From Roseiarcus sp036488815 (GTDB lineage Bacteria; Pseudomonadota; Alphaproteobacteria; Rhizobiales; Beijerinckiaceae), in contig DASXGX010000028.1 of the NCBI GenBank assembly GCA_036488815.1, positions 35,411 to 99,410 of the forward strand: DNA of 64,000 nucleotides. The letters are read 5' to 3'. Position 1 is the stretch's first letter, and every line of letters starts with the position of its first letter. Both the position numbers and the translations under genes were made by a program. A model generated the notes under the pieces. That model did no database searches, was not told the DNA's origin, and saw only the letters and a program-made list of their open reading frames with translations. Positions 34,869-45,002 of the stretch are shown here, in pieces.

Positions 34869-35881
34869 GCGAACTCGCCGCGGCGCGCACCTACAACCAA
34901 GAACACGTCGCTCGGAAATACACCCCAGGCAAACGTCGCCTCAGTATCTATTGGACATGGAGTTATCCCTGGGAGTCTCAGCGCGACCCGGCGGCGATGG
35001 AGAATCGCTTTTCGACAATGACCGAAGTGCGCACCGTGCTGTGGCCCAACTACGAGACGCAGGAATACAGCGCCGCCCAATTCCTCCAAGGCATCGCCGG
35101 TACGCTGGAACTTTTCCATCGCTCCACGCTCAGCTTTCAAAAACTCGCTGGAGAGGCCACCGACCATCCTGTCGCTGTCTTTCAGCGCATCGACCAGGCC
35201 GGGTACAAGCTCCCAATCGACGAACGCATTCTCGCCGACACCGACACGCTCCTGGTGTTCGGTCTCGACCATCTGCTCTCCGAACAGGAGGCGGCGCCGG
35301 ATGAAGTCGCGGCGATCCAGGAATGGCTGAAGCGCGAAGGGACGTGCCTCTTGCTCGCGCCGCACCATGATGTCGGCTTCACCGAAGATCTAAAGCAGCG
35401 CCAGATGGAATATCGTCATCACGGCGACGCGCTCGTGCCGCGCCAGCAGCGGTTTGGCCAGTACACCCGCTCGCTGATCAGCGCGCTCGGCGCGCCCGTT
35501 CACAATGCCTGGGGGCTTCGACCGGCGCTCGCAAAGGGCACGAAGGAGATCGCTCCGCTCACCGCCTTCCGCGATGTCGATGAGTTGGGCCTCTTGAAGG
35601 ACGTGCCCACCTTGAACTTCCATCCGCACTTGCCGCACTACGAGATAACCGAAACGGACAGCAAGGCGATTCGCTTGCTGGCGCGCCAGCCCATCGACCC
35701 GGATCGCCCCCATCCGTTCACCGAGGCCGGCAACAAGGAATTCAATTGCCTGCTCTGGATGCCGCCCGACGGACAGCGGGCCGGCGACATCGTCTTTGTC
35801 GATTCGACGAACTTTACAACGCTCTTCGGGGGCGACGCCAGTCTGCAGAATTTCTGGCGCAATCTCGCGTTGATGAGGTAG
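34865..35881 (+). CDS. Uncharacterised protein co-encoded with the DyP-type peroxidase
   Basis: 338 residues, no signal peptide. The start ATG overlaps the peroxidase stop by four bases, indicating translational coupling. Notable segments are LSIYWTWSYPWESQRDPAAM, a middle part with TDTLLVFGLDHLLSEQE and EGTCLLLAPHHDVGF (alternating hydrophobic strands, perhaps a Rossmann-like fold), and NFHPHLPHYEI, rich in His. I do not recognise a named family. Confidence 0.82.
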   Translation: MSELAAARTYNQEHVARKYTPGKRRLSIYWTWSYPWESQRDPAAMENRFSTMTEVRTVLWPNYETQEYSAAQFLQGIAGTLELFHRSTLSFQKLAGEATDHPVAVFQRIDQAGYKLPIDERILADTDTLLVFGLDHLLSEQEAAPDEVAAIQEWLKREGTCLLLAPHHDVGFTEDLKQRQMEYRHHGDALVPRQQRFGQYTRSLISALGAPVHNAWGLRPALAKGTKEIAPLTAFRDVDELGLLKDVPTLNFHPHLPHYEITETDSKAIRLLARQPIDPDRPHPFTEAGNKEFNCLLWMPPDGQRAGDIVFVDSTNFTTLFGGDASLQNFWRNLALMR

Positions 35882-35886
35882 CCGAA

Positions 35887-36318
35887 TCACGGTATCGGCC
35901 GACGCTGCCGGCGCGGGAAGGTGCTTGCGTCGCTCACGGTGCAATCGCCGCCAGCGTCATGGAGCCGGGGCGCTCCACGGGCTTTCGAGTCGGTGGACGC
36001 GGCGGCGGTTTCCGCAGCGGCGGACGCGGGGGTGGGGGCGGCGGGCGACGGCGCTCCGATATGCGCCTCAAGCACGACATTGTGCTGCTCGGGCGCCTCG
36101 ACGACGGCCTCGGCGCCAGCACCGACCGTAGCGCAGGGCGAAGATGCTCCTGCCGCGAAACAGTCGCTCTGCGCATTCAATCCAAGAGACCGCCTCTCGC
36201 CGCCGGCGGCCTCTACGAAGCACTCATTCGTCAGCCAATATTCCGTCCGGCCGCCATATTTGGCGCCATAACCCTTCGGCGCCCACCCGCACTTCTGCGC
36301 CGCGCTTACGGAGGTCAC
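35887..36318 (-). other. Doubtful minus-strand frame overlapping the tail-fibre remnant
   Basis: An open frame of about 143 codons (GTG at 36318) whose first 50 residues (KCGWAPKGYGAKYGGRTEYW and LTNECFVEAAGGERR) look protein-like, while the rest is Ala-rich shadow of the opposite strand. It could be a fragment of a gene or chance. No ribosome site or signal peptide supports it. Confidence 0.2.
35959..36114 (+). pseudogene. Remnant of a Gly-rich protein with tail-fibre (S74-like) domain
   Basis: A plus-strand frame gives a Gly/Arg-rich run (VGGRGGGFRSGGRGGGGGG) followed by RRRSDMRLKHDIVLLGRLDD-GLG. The SDxRLKxDIxxLG part is the start of the intramolecular chaperone (peptidase S74-type) domain found in phage tail fibres and in Gly-rich envelope proteins of Hyphomicrobiales, which then normally reads YRFSYNG. 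Here the sequence after GLG (36115 on) no longer fits in any frame, so the chaperone domain is lost. No signal peptide is visible upstream. Called from motif memory. Confidence 0.5.
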
Positions 36319-36527
36319 GGAAGCCGCCTTTCGATGTACCGCTTCAGACGATCGAAGGGCGATTGAGCCGGCACGGCAGTCTCAGCACCAGCGCCAGGAT
36401 CTTGAAGCGGATCGCCACCCTCCACCTCGGGAGCGAGGGTTCACGTCCTGCAATCGGCGCCGCTGCGCAACCTCCGGCCCGTTCAAGAGCATCTCATACT
36501 TGAGACATCGCGCTTCGGGCCGAAGTG

Positions 36528-36552
36528 GGAACCTTTTGCGTTCTCTCACGTT
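36528..36552 (+). promoter_or_regulatory. EcfG-type (general stress response) promoter
   Basis: GGAAC at 36528-36532, exactly 16 bases, then CGTT at 36549-36552, matching the alphaproteobacterial EcfG consensus GGAAC-N16/17-CGTT. It lies 33 bases before the ATG of the small secreted gene, leaving room for a short leader with the ribosome site ACGGAGGA. Confidence 0.72.
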
Positions 36553-36584
36553 TCCAAATTATCGCAGGAAACGGAGGACCCTTC

Positions 36585-36842
36585 ATGTTCAAGCTCAAGA
36601 GTCTGATCGCCGCGGCTGCGCTCGGTGGAGCCGCGTTTGCCCTGTCGGGCGGCTCGGCGTCGGCCGCGATTGTCTGTTCCGGCGACGACTGCTGGCATAC
36701 CCATGACACCTACACCTATCCGCCCGATGCGCGTGTCGAAATCCATCCCGACAATTGGCGATGGAAGGGCGAGGAACATCGTCACTGGCATGAGCATGCT
36801 GGCCGCGGCTACTGGATGCATAACGAGTGGCGTGAATTCTAG
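36585..36842 (+). CDS. Small secreted His/Trp-rich protein under an EcfG-type promoter
   Basis: 85 residues. A clear signal peptide (MFKLKSLIAAAALGGAAFAL, cleavage near SASAA) leaves a mature peptide of about 57 residues rich in His, Trp, Asp and Glu (CSGDDCWHTHDTYTY, HRHWHEHAGRGYW), with two Cys. The ATG at 36585 follows ACGGAGGACCCTTC. The composition suggests a periplasmic metal- or surface-binding stress protein; this is inference, as I know no characterised homologue. Confidence 0.82.
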   Translation: MFKLKSLIAAAALGGAAFALSGGSASAAIVCSGDDCWHTHDTYTYPPDARVEIHPDNWRWKGEEHRHWHEHAGRGYWMHNEWREF

Positions 36843-37144
36843 GCCGACGGTTCTTCCTCCGCCCGCGGCGTCCGCCGTGGGCCCCCCCATGCCGATTGTC
36901 TGAGCCCGTCACGTGCGCCGTCGCCCTCATGCTGAGCGACGCGGTGCGGCGGTAAATTGCGCGCTGGAGCGCTCCGTCGGCCTTGTGGAGGCCGGCGGGG
37001 CGCTGTCGCGCGCTCTCGATCGACTTGTCGCCTGCCGGGGCGATACGAGCGCAATTTGCCGTGGAAGCGGCGGCCGTCCCGCTTGCCGCTCGCCCCGGCT
37101 TTCGCCACTCTCGCCGTGCGCCCGAATCAATCCCAGGCTTCTCG

Positions 37145-38071
37145 ATGAAGACCGCCGTCCTGATCCCTTGCCACAACGAGGCGGCGACGATTGCGCGCGT
37201 TGTCGCGGACTTCCGGGCGGCGTTGTGCCACGCCGACATCTACGTCTACGACAACAACTCGACCGACAGCACGGCGCAAACGGCCAGCGCCGCGGGGGCG
37301 GTGACCCGCCACGAGCCGCGGCAGGGCAAAGGCAATGTGGTGCGCCGCATGTTCGCCGACATCGAGGCCGACGTTTACGTGCTGGTCGACGGCGACGCGA
37401 CTTACGACCCGGCGAGCGCGCCCGACATGGTCCACTGCCTGATCGAACAAAACCTCGACATGGTGGTCGGCAAGCGCCGCGCCGAAGGAACAGCCGGCGC
37501 CTATCGGGCGGGTCACGAATTCGGCAACCGCTTGCTCACCGCCGTCGTCGCCTGGACCTTCGGCGGACGATTCGAAGACATGCTCTCCGGCTACCGCGTT
37601 CTCTCACGCCGCTTCGTCAAATCGTTCCCCGCGCTCGCGACAGGCTTCGAGACCGAAACGGAGCTGACGGTCCATGCGCTGTCGCTGAAATTGCCGGTCG
37701 CCGAGGTGGAGACGGCCTATTTTGCCCGGCCGCTCGGCTCCAGCTCGAAATTGCAGACTTACCGCGACGGGGCGCGCATCTTGGCGACGATCGGCAAGCT
37801 GCTCAAGGAGGAGCGGCCGCTCGCCTTCTTCTCGGCGATCGCGGCGGTGGCGGCGACGTTCTCGATCCTGCTCTCCGTGCCGATCTTCGTCACTTACGCG
37901 AAAACGGGCCTCGTGCCGCGCTTTCCCACCGCAATCGCGGCGACCGGGGTCATGATACTCGCCTTCCTCAGCCTCGCCAGCGCCTTCATTCTCGACAGCG
38001 TCCGCCACGGGCGGCTCGAGACGCGAAGGCTTTTCTATTTGAGGCTTCCGGCGCCCGGGGAGCGGCGTTAG
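37145..38071 (+). CDS. Family 2 glycosyltransferase, membrane-associated
   Basis: 308 residues. The GT-A fold start VLIPCHNEAATIARVVADF is followed by YVYDNNSTDSTAQTA and the DxD-type VLVDGDATYD. GKGNVVRRMFADIEAD and FEDMLSGYRVLSRRFVKSFP are typical of polyprenyl-phosphate or dolichyl-type glycosyltransferases. Two C-terminal membrane helices follow (AFFSAIAAVAATFSILLSVP and GVMILAFLSLASAFIL). The ATG at 37145 fits the family N-terminus although its ribosome site is weak; the upstream 54-codon extension is not conserved-looking. It probably transfers a sugar to a lipid carrier for envelope polysaccharide. Confidence 0.9.
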   Translation: MKTAVLIPCHNEAATIARVVADFRAALCHADIYVYDNNSTDSTAQTASAAGAVTRHEPRQGKGNVVRRMFADIEADVYVLVDGDATYDPASAPDMVHCLIEQNLDMVVGKRRAEGTAGAYRAGHEFGNRLLTAVVAWTFGGRFEDMLSGYRVLSRRFVKSFPALATGFETETELTVHALSLKLPVAEVETAYFARPLGSSSKLQTYRDGARILATIGKLLKEERPLAFFSAIAAVAATFSILLSVPIFVTYAKTGLVPRFPTAIAATGVMILAFLSLASAFILDSVRHGRLETRRLFYLRLPAPGERR

Positions 38072-38295
38072 CGGCTTCGGGCTGAGACGAGAGCTCCGAT
38101 CAGCGCGTCGAAGATGGCTGATTTCCCCCATTGCAGCCCCCTTCCCTTTGCCGTCAATTTCGTGTATTGCGCCGCACAAATCGGGAAGCGCGGCGTCGGT
38201 GCACGCGCTTCGTCGCACTCCCGTCATGTCTAGAGTCGAGGGATGCCGGCCGTCGGCCGCTTTTCCAATATGCGCCGCGCCAAAGCTGGATTTCC

Positions 38296-40125
<1,830 letters not shown>

Positions 40126-40143
40126 GGCTAGGCGCCTTGCTTT

Positions 40144-40269
40144 TTGGTTGACTCACACAGCCTGTCACCCTCGCGAAAGCGAGGGTCCAGATAGCCGCCG
40201 CAGTCCTTCGCCCTTGACTCCTGGATGCCCGCTTTTCCGCGGGCATGACAAGTGGACTCCGGAGAGGCT
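40144..40269 (+). repeat. Dispersed intergenic REP-like repeat, copy A
   Basis: About 126 bases of intergenic sequence: TTGGTTGAC-CACACAG, a hairpin around CCCTCGCGAAAGCGAGGG, then TTGACTCCTGGATGCCCGC and a second hairpin (CCCGC-TTTTCC-GCGGG). It is closely similar to 60076-60201 and, inverted, to 63367-63455. All copies lie just after genes, so they may act as terminators or mRNA stabilisers. Confidence 0.85.
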
Positions 40270-40324
40270 CCTTCTACCAAAATGCAGAAGATTCTGGCTG
40301 CAGCAGCGTAATGCGGGCAGCGCC

Positions 40325-40480
40325 CTGACTCCTTCTCCCCTTGCGGGGGCGGACGAATGCTGCGCATTCGCCCTGAGAAGGTGGCCCGAGCGGCGTCGCT
40401 CGCAGGCGCCTAATGGCCGCAACCCCTCGTCCGACGCACCTACGGGGCGCCACCTTCTCCCGCAAGGGGAGAAGGGATAG
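40325..40480. repeat. Hairpin-rich intergenic repeat (CCTTCTCCC family), copy A
   Basis: Two arms containing CTCCTTCTCCCCTTGCGGGG and CACCTTCTCCCGCAAGGGGA flank a GCTGCGCATTCGCC segment. The right arm alone forms a stem (CCTTCTCCC at 40453-40461 against GGGAGAAGG at 40467-40475). A related element is at 63489-63595. No gene is present between TypA (40125) and the SDR gene (40493). Confidence 0.75.
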
Positions 40481-40492
40481 AGCGGAGGCTCG

Positions 40493-41233
40493 TCAATACT
40501 CCTGCCGCGTCGGGCGGAACAGGATCTCGTTGACGTCGACGTCCTCCGGCTGGCTCATGGCGAAGGCCACCATGCTGGCGAAGGAATCGGCGGGGATGGC
40601 CCATTTGGCGTAGCGCTCGCGCACGTTCGCGGCGACGTCGGGCTCGGTCACGCTGTCCGGCAACTCGGATTCGACGGCGCCCGGCGAGATGATCGTGGTG
40701 CGGATGTTGTAGGGCTTCACCTCCTGCCGCAGGCCTTCTGAGATCACCCGAACGCCGTGCTTGGTGGCGGCATAGACGGCGCCTGCCGGCCCGACCTTGT
40801 GGCCGGCGACCGACGAGACGTTGATGAAGTGGCCGCTCTTCTGCGCCTTCATATGGGGCAGCGCGGCGCCGATGCCGTAGAGCACGCCCTTGAGGTTGAC
40901 ATCGATCATGCGATCCCAATCCTCGACCTTGCAGCGCTCGAGCGGCGAGTGCGGCATCAGGCCGGCGTTGTTGATCATCACGTCGATCCGGCCGTGCAGC
41001 TTCACCGCGTGGTCGACCAGCCGCTTGACCTCGTCGAACTTCGTCACGTCGGTCTGAACGGCCGCGTCGTCGCCAAGGGAAAATTCCTTGGCGAGGGCCT
41101 TAAGACGGTCGAGGCGACGCGCCCCGAGCACGAGCTTGGCGCCGTCTTTTGCCAGACGGCGCACCGCCGCCTCGCCGAGGCCGCTGCTCGCGCCGGTGAT
41201 GACGACCACCTTGCCCTGAATTCCTGAAGTCAT
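40493..41233 (-). CDS. SDR family oxidoreductase
   Basis: 246-residue short-chain dehydrogenase. Cofactor motif TGASSGLGEAA at 13-23, NNAG near 90, catalytic Ser in INVSSVAG and YAATK (Tyr-x3-Lys) near 155. The C-terminal MSQPEDVDVNEILFRPTRQE is typical of the YdfG/serine-dehydrogenase-like group. The ATG at 41233 has AAAGGAGCAATAGCGCC upstream. It starts 23 bases after the aldo/keto reductase stop, so both are co-transcribed and probably act on related carbonyl compounds; the substrate is unknown. Confidence 0.93.
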   Translation of the reverse strand: MTSGIQGKVVVITGASSGLGEAAVRRLAKDGAKLVLGARRLDRLKALAKEFSLGDDAAVQTDVTKFDEVKRLVDHAVKLHGRIDVMINNAGLMPHSPLERCKVEDWDRMIDVNLKGVLYGIGAALPHMKAQKSGHFINVSSVAGHKVGPAGAVYAATKHGVRVISEGLRQEVKPYNIRTTIISPGAVESELPDSVTEPDVAANVRERYAKWAIPADSFASMVAFAMSQPEDVDVNEILFRPTRQEY

Positions 41234-41256
41234 GGCGCTATTGCTCCTTTGTTGGA

Positions 41257-42243
41257 TCAGCGACCTACCAAGCGCTCGAGATGCTCTGGGTAGCGCTCCC
41301 CTTCGACCTTGATGCTTGCGGCCGCGCTGTCGATCTCCTTGAGATCGGCGGGGGTCAGTTCGATCGCCGCGGCGGCGATGTTTTCCTCCACACGGCTGAG
41401 TTTGGTCGTGCCCGGAATCGGGACGATCCACGGCTTCTGGGCGATGAGCCAGGCGAGCGCGATCTGCGCCGGCGTCGCGCCCTTCTGCGTCGCGATCCGC
41501 TGCAGGAGAGCGACTAGCGCCTGGTTGGCCTTCCGGGCCTCGGGCGTGAAGCGCGGCAGCTTGCTGCGGAAGTCGGCGCTGTCGAAGGTCGTCGATTCGT
41601 CCATCTTGCCGGTCAGGAAGCCTCGACCGAGCGGGCTATAGGGGACGAGGCCGATGCCGAGTTCCTCCAGAACGGGGATCACCTCCGTCTCGGGCTCCCG
41701 CCACCACAGCGAATATTCGTTCTGCAGCGCGGCGACCGGCTGGACGGCGTGGGCGCGGCGGATCGTCTGCACGCCGGCCTCGGATAGGCCGAAGTGCTTC
41801 ACCTTGCCTTGCCGGATGAGGTCCTTGACCGTGCCGGCGACGTCTTCGATCGGCACGTTCGGATCGACGCGATGCTGGTAGAAGAGATCAATGACGTCCG
41901 TCCTCAGCCGCTTGAGCGAGGCGTCCGCCACAGCTCTAATGTGCTCCGGCCGGCTGTCGACGCCACCCCTGCCCTGCGACCCGATCTCGAAGCCGAATTT
42001 GGTGGCGATCACCACGTTGCGACGCAGCGGCGCAAGCGCCTCCCCGACCAGTTCCTCGTTGGTGAACGGGCCGTAGACCTCCGCCGTGTCGAAAAAGGTG
42101 ACGCCGCGTTCGACCGCCGCGCGCAACACCTTGATCATCTCGCCGCGGTCCGGCGCCGTTCCGTAGGCGTGGCTCATGCCCATGCAGCCCAGGCCGATGG
42201 CCGACGCCTCCAAACCGGTTTTGCCGATTTTACGCTTTTGCAT
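41257..42243 (-). CDS. Aldo/keto reductase
   Basis: 328-residue NADPH-dependent oxidoreductase of the AKR13-like group. Catalytic tetrad elements are visible: FFDTAEVYGPFTNEELVGEA (Asp, Tyr), IATKFGF (Lys) and FYQHRVDPNVPIEDV (His). QNEYSLWWREPE and IPIPGTTKLSRVEEN (cofactor binding) follow. The start at 42243 (MQKRKIGKTGLEASAIGLGC) is canonical and follows GGGAGCGGAGTTGACA; the ATG at 42261 is possible. It precedes the SDR gene in a minus-strand set downstream of a cupin gene. Confidence 0.94.
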   Translation of the reverse strand: MQKRKIGKTGLEASAIGLGCMGMSHAYGTAPDRGEMIKVLRAAVERGVTFFDTAEVYGPFTNEELVGEALAPLRRNVVIATKFGFEIGSQGRGGVDSRPEHIRAVADASLKRLRTDVIDLFYQHRVDPNVPIEDVAGTVKDLIRQGKVKHFGLSEAGVQTIRRAHAVQPVAALQNEYSLWWREPETEVIPVLEELGIGLVPYSPLGRGFLTGKMDESTTFDSADFRSKLPRFTPEARKANQALVALLQRIATQKGATPAQIALAWLIAQKPWIVPIPGTTKLSRVEENIAAAAIELTPADLKEIDSAAASIKVEGERYPEHLERLVGR

Positions 42244-42384
42244 TGTCAACTCCGCTCCCATCCTCAGCCCTGATATGGCGTTGGCTATTTAGGTCGTGCG
42301 GCGCTCGATATCAGACGACGAGATCGGCACAAACTCGTGAGCGGAACTCATGAAGCCGCGCGAGAGGTTCCGCGCTCCCCATCC

Positions 42385-42780
42385 TCAGCCCCGATATTGC
42401 TCGTCGCTCACCTTCTCCAACCAGTCGACGACCTTGCCGTCGAACGCCTCCTGGATCGCGATATGGGTCATCGCGGTCGTCGGCGCGGCGCCGTGCCAAT
42501 GTTTCTCGCCCGGCAGGAACCAGACGATGTCGCCGGGCCGGATTTCCTCCACCGGCCCGCCCTCGCGCTGGGCGCGACCGACCCCGGCGGTGACGATCAG
42601 CGTCTGACCGAGCGGATGGGTATGCCAAGCGGTGCGGGCGCCCGGCTCGAACGTCACCACTGCGCCGGCCACGCGCGCGGGTTCGCCGCCCCGAAACGGC
42701 GCATCGAGACGCACCACGCCCGTGAAATATTCGGCGGATCCTCTCGTCGAGGGCTGCGAGCCATTCCGTTTGATCTCCAT
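42385..42780 (-). CDS. Cupin domain protein
   Basis: 131-residue small cupin resembling carboxymuconolactone-decarboxylase-associated or mandelonitrile-lyase-like cupins. Metal-binding motif 1 is GARTAWHTHPLGQTLIVTAG; motif 2 is RPGDIVWFLPGEKHWHGAAP with His ligands. The ATG at 42780 follows TTCAAGGAGACCAGCG. It is the first minus-strand gene of the cupin-AKR-SDR series and divergent from a LysR regulator, suggesting joint control in metabolism of a small carbonyl or aromatic compound (inference). Confidence 0.92.
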   Translation of the reverse strand: MEIKRNGSQPSTRGSAEYFTGVVRLDAPFRGGEPARVAGAVVTFEPGARTAWHTHPLGQTLIVTAGVGRAQREGGPVEEIRPGDIVWFLPGEKHWHGAAPTTAMTHIAIQEAFDGKVVDWLEKVSDEQYRG

Positions 42781-42899
42781 CGCTGGTCTCCTTGAAGTCG
42801 TCGGGCGGGCCCGCCCATTGCAATGGCGACTATGTACAGGACGACCGCGATTGCATTAAGACGGGAAAATCGGCATAGACTCATGAGGAGAGATCATCA

Positions 42900-43793
42900 A
42901 TGCCGCGCGAGACGTTCAGCGACCTGCTCGCCTTCATCGCCGTCGCCAAGGAACGCAGCTTCACCAGGGCGGCCGCGCGGCTCGGCGTTTCGCAGTCCGC
43001 GCTGAGCCATACGATCCGGGGGCTCGAAGAGCGGCTCGGGCTCCAGTTGCTCACGCGCACCACCCGCAGCGTCGCGGCGACCGAAGCCGGAGAGCGCCTG
43101 CTCCTCGCCATCGGGCCGCGGTTCGACGAGATCGAGGCCGAGATCGCCGCGCTCGGCGACCTTCGCGACAAGCCTGCCGGCACGATCCGCATCTCGGCTG
43201 GCGAGCATGCGGCCAGCGCGGTCCTCTGGCCGGCGCTGCGAAAGCTTCTGCCCGACTACCCCGACATCAACATCGAGATCGTCGTCGACAATGGGATGAC
43301 TGACATCGTCGCCGAGCGATGCGACGCTGGGGTGCGCATCGGCGAGCAGGTGGCCAAGGACATGATCGCGGCGCCGATCGGGCCGGCCATGCGCATGGCG
43401 GTCGTCGCGGCGCCGCAATATTTCGCCGACCGGCCCAAGCCGCTTGCGCCGCCCGATCTTACTGAGCACCTCTGCATCAATCTCCGCCTGCCGACCTACG
43501 GCGGTCTCTACGCATGGGAATTCGAGAAGGACGGACACGCGCTGAAAGTGCGCGTGGAAGGGCGCCTCGTCTTCAACACCGGCGCTCTGCGGCTGGACGC
43601 AGCCTTGGCGGGGCTGGGGCTGGCTTACATGCCCGAGGACGTGGCGCAGCCGCATCTCACGCAAGGCCGCCTGGTGCGCGTGCTCGCGGACTGGTGCCCG
43701 CCGTTCCCGGGCTATCACCTCTACTATCCGAGCCGCCGCCGATCCTCCGCAGCCTTCGGGGTCATCATCGAGGCGCTTCGCTACAGGGGCTGA
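42900..43793 (+). CDS. LysR family transcriptional regulator
   Basis: 297 residues. The N-terminal winged helix is MPRETFSDLLAFIAVAKERS followed by FTRAAARLGVSQSALSHTIR and LEERLGLQLLTRTTRSVAAT. The C-terminal effector domain starts at about residue 90 (GTIRISAGEHAA). The ATG at 42900 has GAGGAGAGATCATCA upstream. It is divergent from the cupin gene 119 bases away, the usual arrangement for a LysR activator of the neighbouring operon. Confidence 0.95.
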   Translation: MPRETFSDLLAFIAVAKERSFTRAAARLGVSQSALSHTIRGLEERLGLQLLTRTTRSVAATEAGERLLLAIGPRFDEIEAEIAALGDLRDKPAGTIRISAGEHAASAVLWPALRKLLPDYPDINIEIVVDNGMTDIVAERCDAGVRIGEQVAKDMIAAPIGPAMRMAVVAAPQYFADRPKPLAPPDLTEHLCINLRLPTYGGLYAWEFEKDGHALKVRVEGRLVFNTGALRLDAALAGLGLAYMPEDVAQPHLTQGRLVRVLADWCPPFPGYHLYYPSRRRSSAAFGVIIEALRYRG

Positions 43794-43797
43794 AACC

Positions 43798-43830
43798 CTT
43801 GTCACCCCGCGAAGGCGGGGACAGGGGCCG
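43798..43830. terminator. Hairpin between convergent LysR and GlxA-type genes
   Basis: Stem CCCCGC/GCGGGG at 43805-43820 within GTCACCCCGCGAAGGCGGGG, just after the LysR stop. It resembles the first hairpin of the dispersed repeats and could terminate transcription from both sides, although there is no T-run. Confidence 0.45.
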
Positions 43831-43892
43831 CCATTTCCGCAGCATGACAGCTGCGGGTGCGACCGAACGGCAGCGCGTTCACAACGAGCGCC

Positions 43893-44858
43893 CTACCCCC
43901 GGAACCTCTGCCGGTAGTCGCTCGGCCCGGTTCCAATTCGCCTCAGGAAAGCGCGCCGCATCGTGTCCGGGCTTGCAAAGCCGCAGCGGGAGGCGACGCG
44001 CTGCAGCGGCGTATCGGAATCCTCGAGCAGGCGCCTGGCTGCGTCGACCCGCGCCATCTCGACGAACTCCGCCGGCGTGATCCCGGTCTCGCTCTGAAAG
44101 ACGCGGGTGAAGTTCCTGACGCTCATCGCGGCGCGCCCCGCCAGCGTGCGCAGCGTGAGATCGAGCGAGAGATGGTCGAGGATCCAGTGTTGCACGGATT
44201 GGATGCGATCCTCGCTGGCGATCTGCGCCGCCAGATGGGCGCTGAACTGCGACTGTCCGCCCGGGCGCTTGAGAAACACCACCAGCCGCCGCGCCACCAG
44301 CAGGGCGAGCTCGCGGCCGTGATCGTCTTCGATCAGCTTGAGCGCAAGGTCGATGCCTGCCGTGACCCCGGCGGAGGTGTAGAGCGGTCCGTCCTCGACG
44401 TAGATCTGGTCGGGGACGACCTTTGCGGAGGGAAAGCGCTCGGCGAGTTCGGCGGCGTGCTGCCAGTGGGTGGTCGCCTGCAATCCGTCGAGCAAGCCGG
44501 CCGCCCCGAGGAAGAAGGCGCCCGTGCAGACGGAGCCGTATCGCCGGGTATGCGGCGCGCGGCGCCGCAGCCAGACGTGGAAGTCCGCGCTCGAATAGGC
44601 CTGCGCGTAGTCGGGCGTTCCCGCTACCAGAAGCGTGTCGATCGGCTGGTCCGCCTCGACGATGGATGCGTCGGCGAGCAGCGACATGCCCCCTGCCCTG
44701 ACCTCACGGGCCGCGCCGGTCGAGAGCAAACGCACGCCGTAGGCGGCCTCGCTCGACTGCCGGTTCGCTTCCAGGAATGCGTCGAGCGGCCCCGAGACGT
44801 CGAGAGACTGGGCGTTCGGCGGCACGACGATGGCGACTGATTTCGACGGCGTTGGCAT
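43893..44858 (-). CDS. GlxA family AraC-type transcriptional regulator with DJ-1/PfpI domain
   Basis: 321 residues. The N-terminal glutamine-amidotransferase-like domain begins SVAIVVPPNAQSLDVSGPLD and carries the nucleophile-elbow-like GSVCTGAFFLGAAGLLDG. The C-terminal AraC domain holds two helix-turn-helix motifs (TLRTLAGRAAMSVRNFTRVF and PLQRVASRCGFASPDTMRRA). The ATG at 44858 is used because the upstream in-frame start is a TTG at 44885. It is divergent from a glutathione transferase gene 144 bases away, its likely target. Confidence 0.93.
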   Translation of the reverse strand: MPTPSKSVAIVVPPNAQSLDVSGPLDAFLEANRQSSEAAYGVRLLSTGAAREVRAGGMSLLADASIVEADQPIDTLLVAGTPDYAQAYSSADFHVWLRRRAPHTRRYGSVCTGAFFLGAAGLLDGLQATTHWQHAAELAERFPSAKVVPDQIYVEDGPLYTSAGVTAGIDLALKLIEDDHGRELALLVARRLVVFLKRPGGQSQFSAHLAAQIASEDRIQSVQHWILDHLSLDLTLRTLAGRAAMSVRNFTRVFQSETGITPAEFVEMARVDAARRLLEDSDTPLQRVASRCGFASPDTMRRAFLRRIGTGPSDYRQRFRG

Positions 44859-45002
44859 GCTTCGTTCGTCCCGGTTCTCGTCCAACCGCGTCGCGGCCCG
44901 ATACGCCGCGCCTTTGGCCCGATTTGTCGGACATCAGACATTGAGGCCACGGTAGCACAGTCCTATTTTATTTCCAGTCCAGACAGGGACAGGAGATACA
45001 AA

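Larger units (their letters stand above)
35882..36527. other. Gene-poor stretch before the stress-promoter gene
   Basis: Apart from the tail-fibre-like remnant and one doubtful minus-strand frame, I see no intact gene here. Sequence between 36320 and 36500 has no recognisable feature. Confidence 0.4.
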
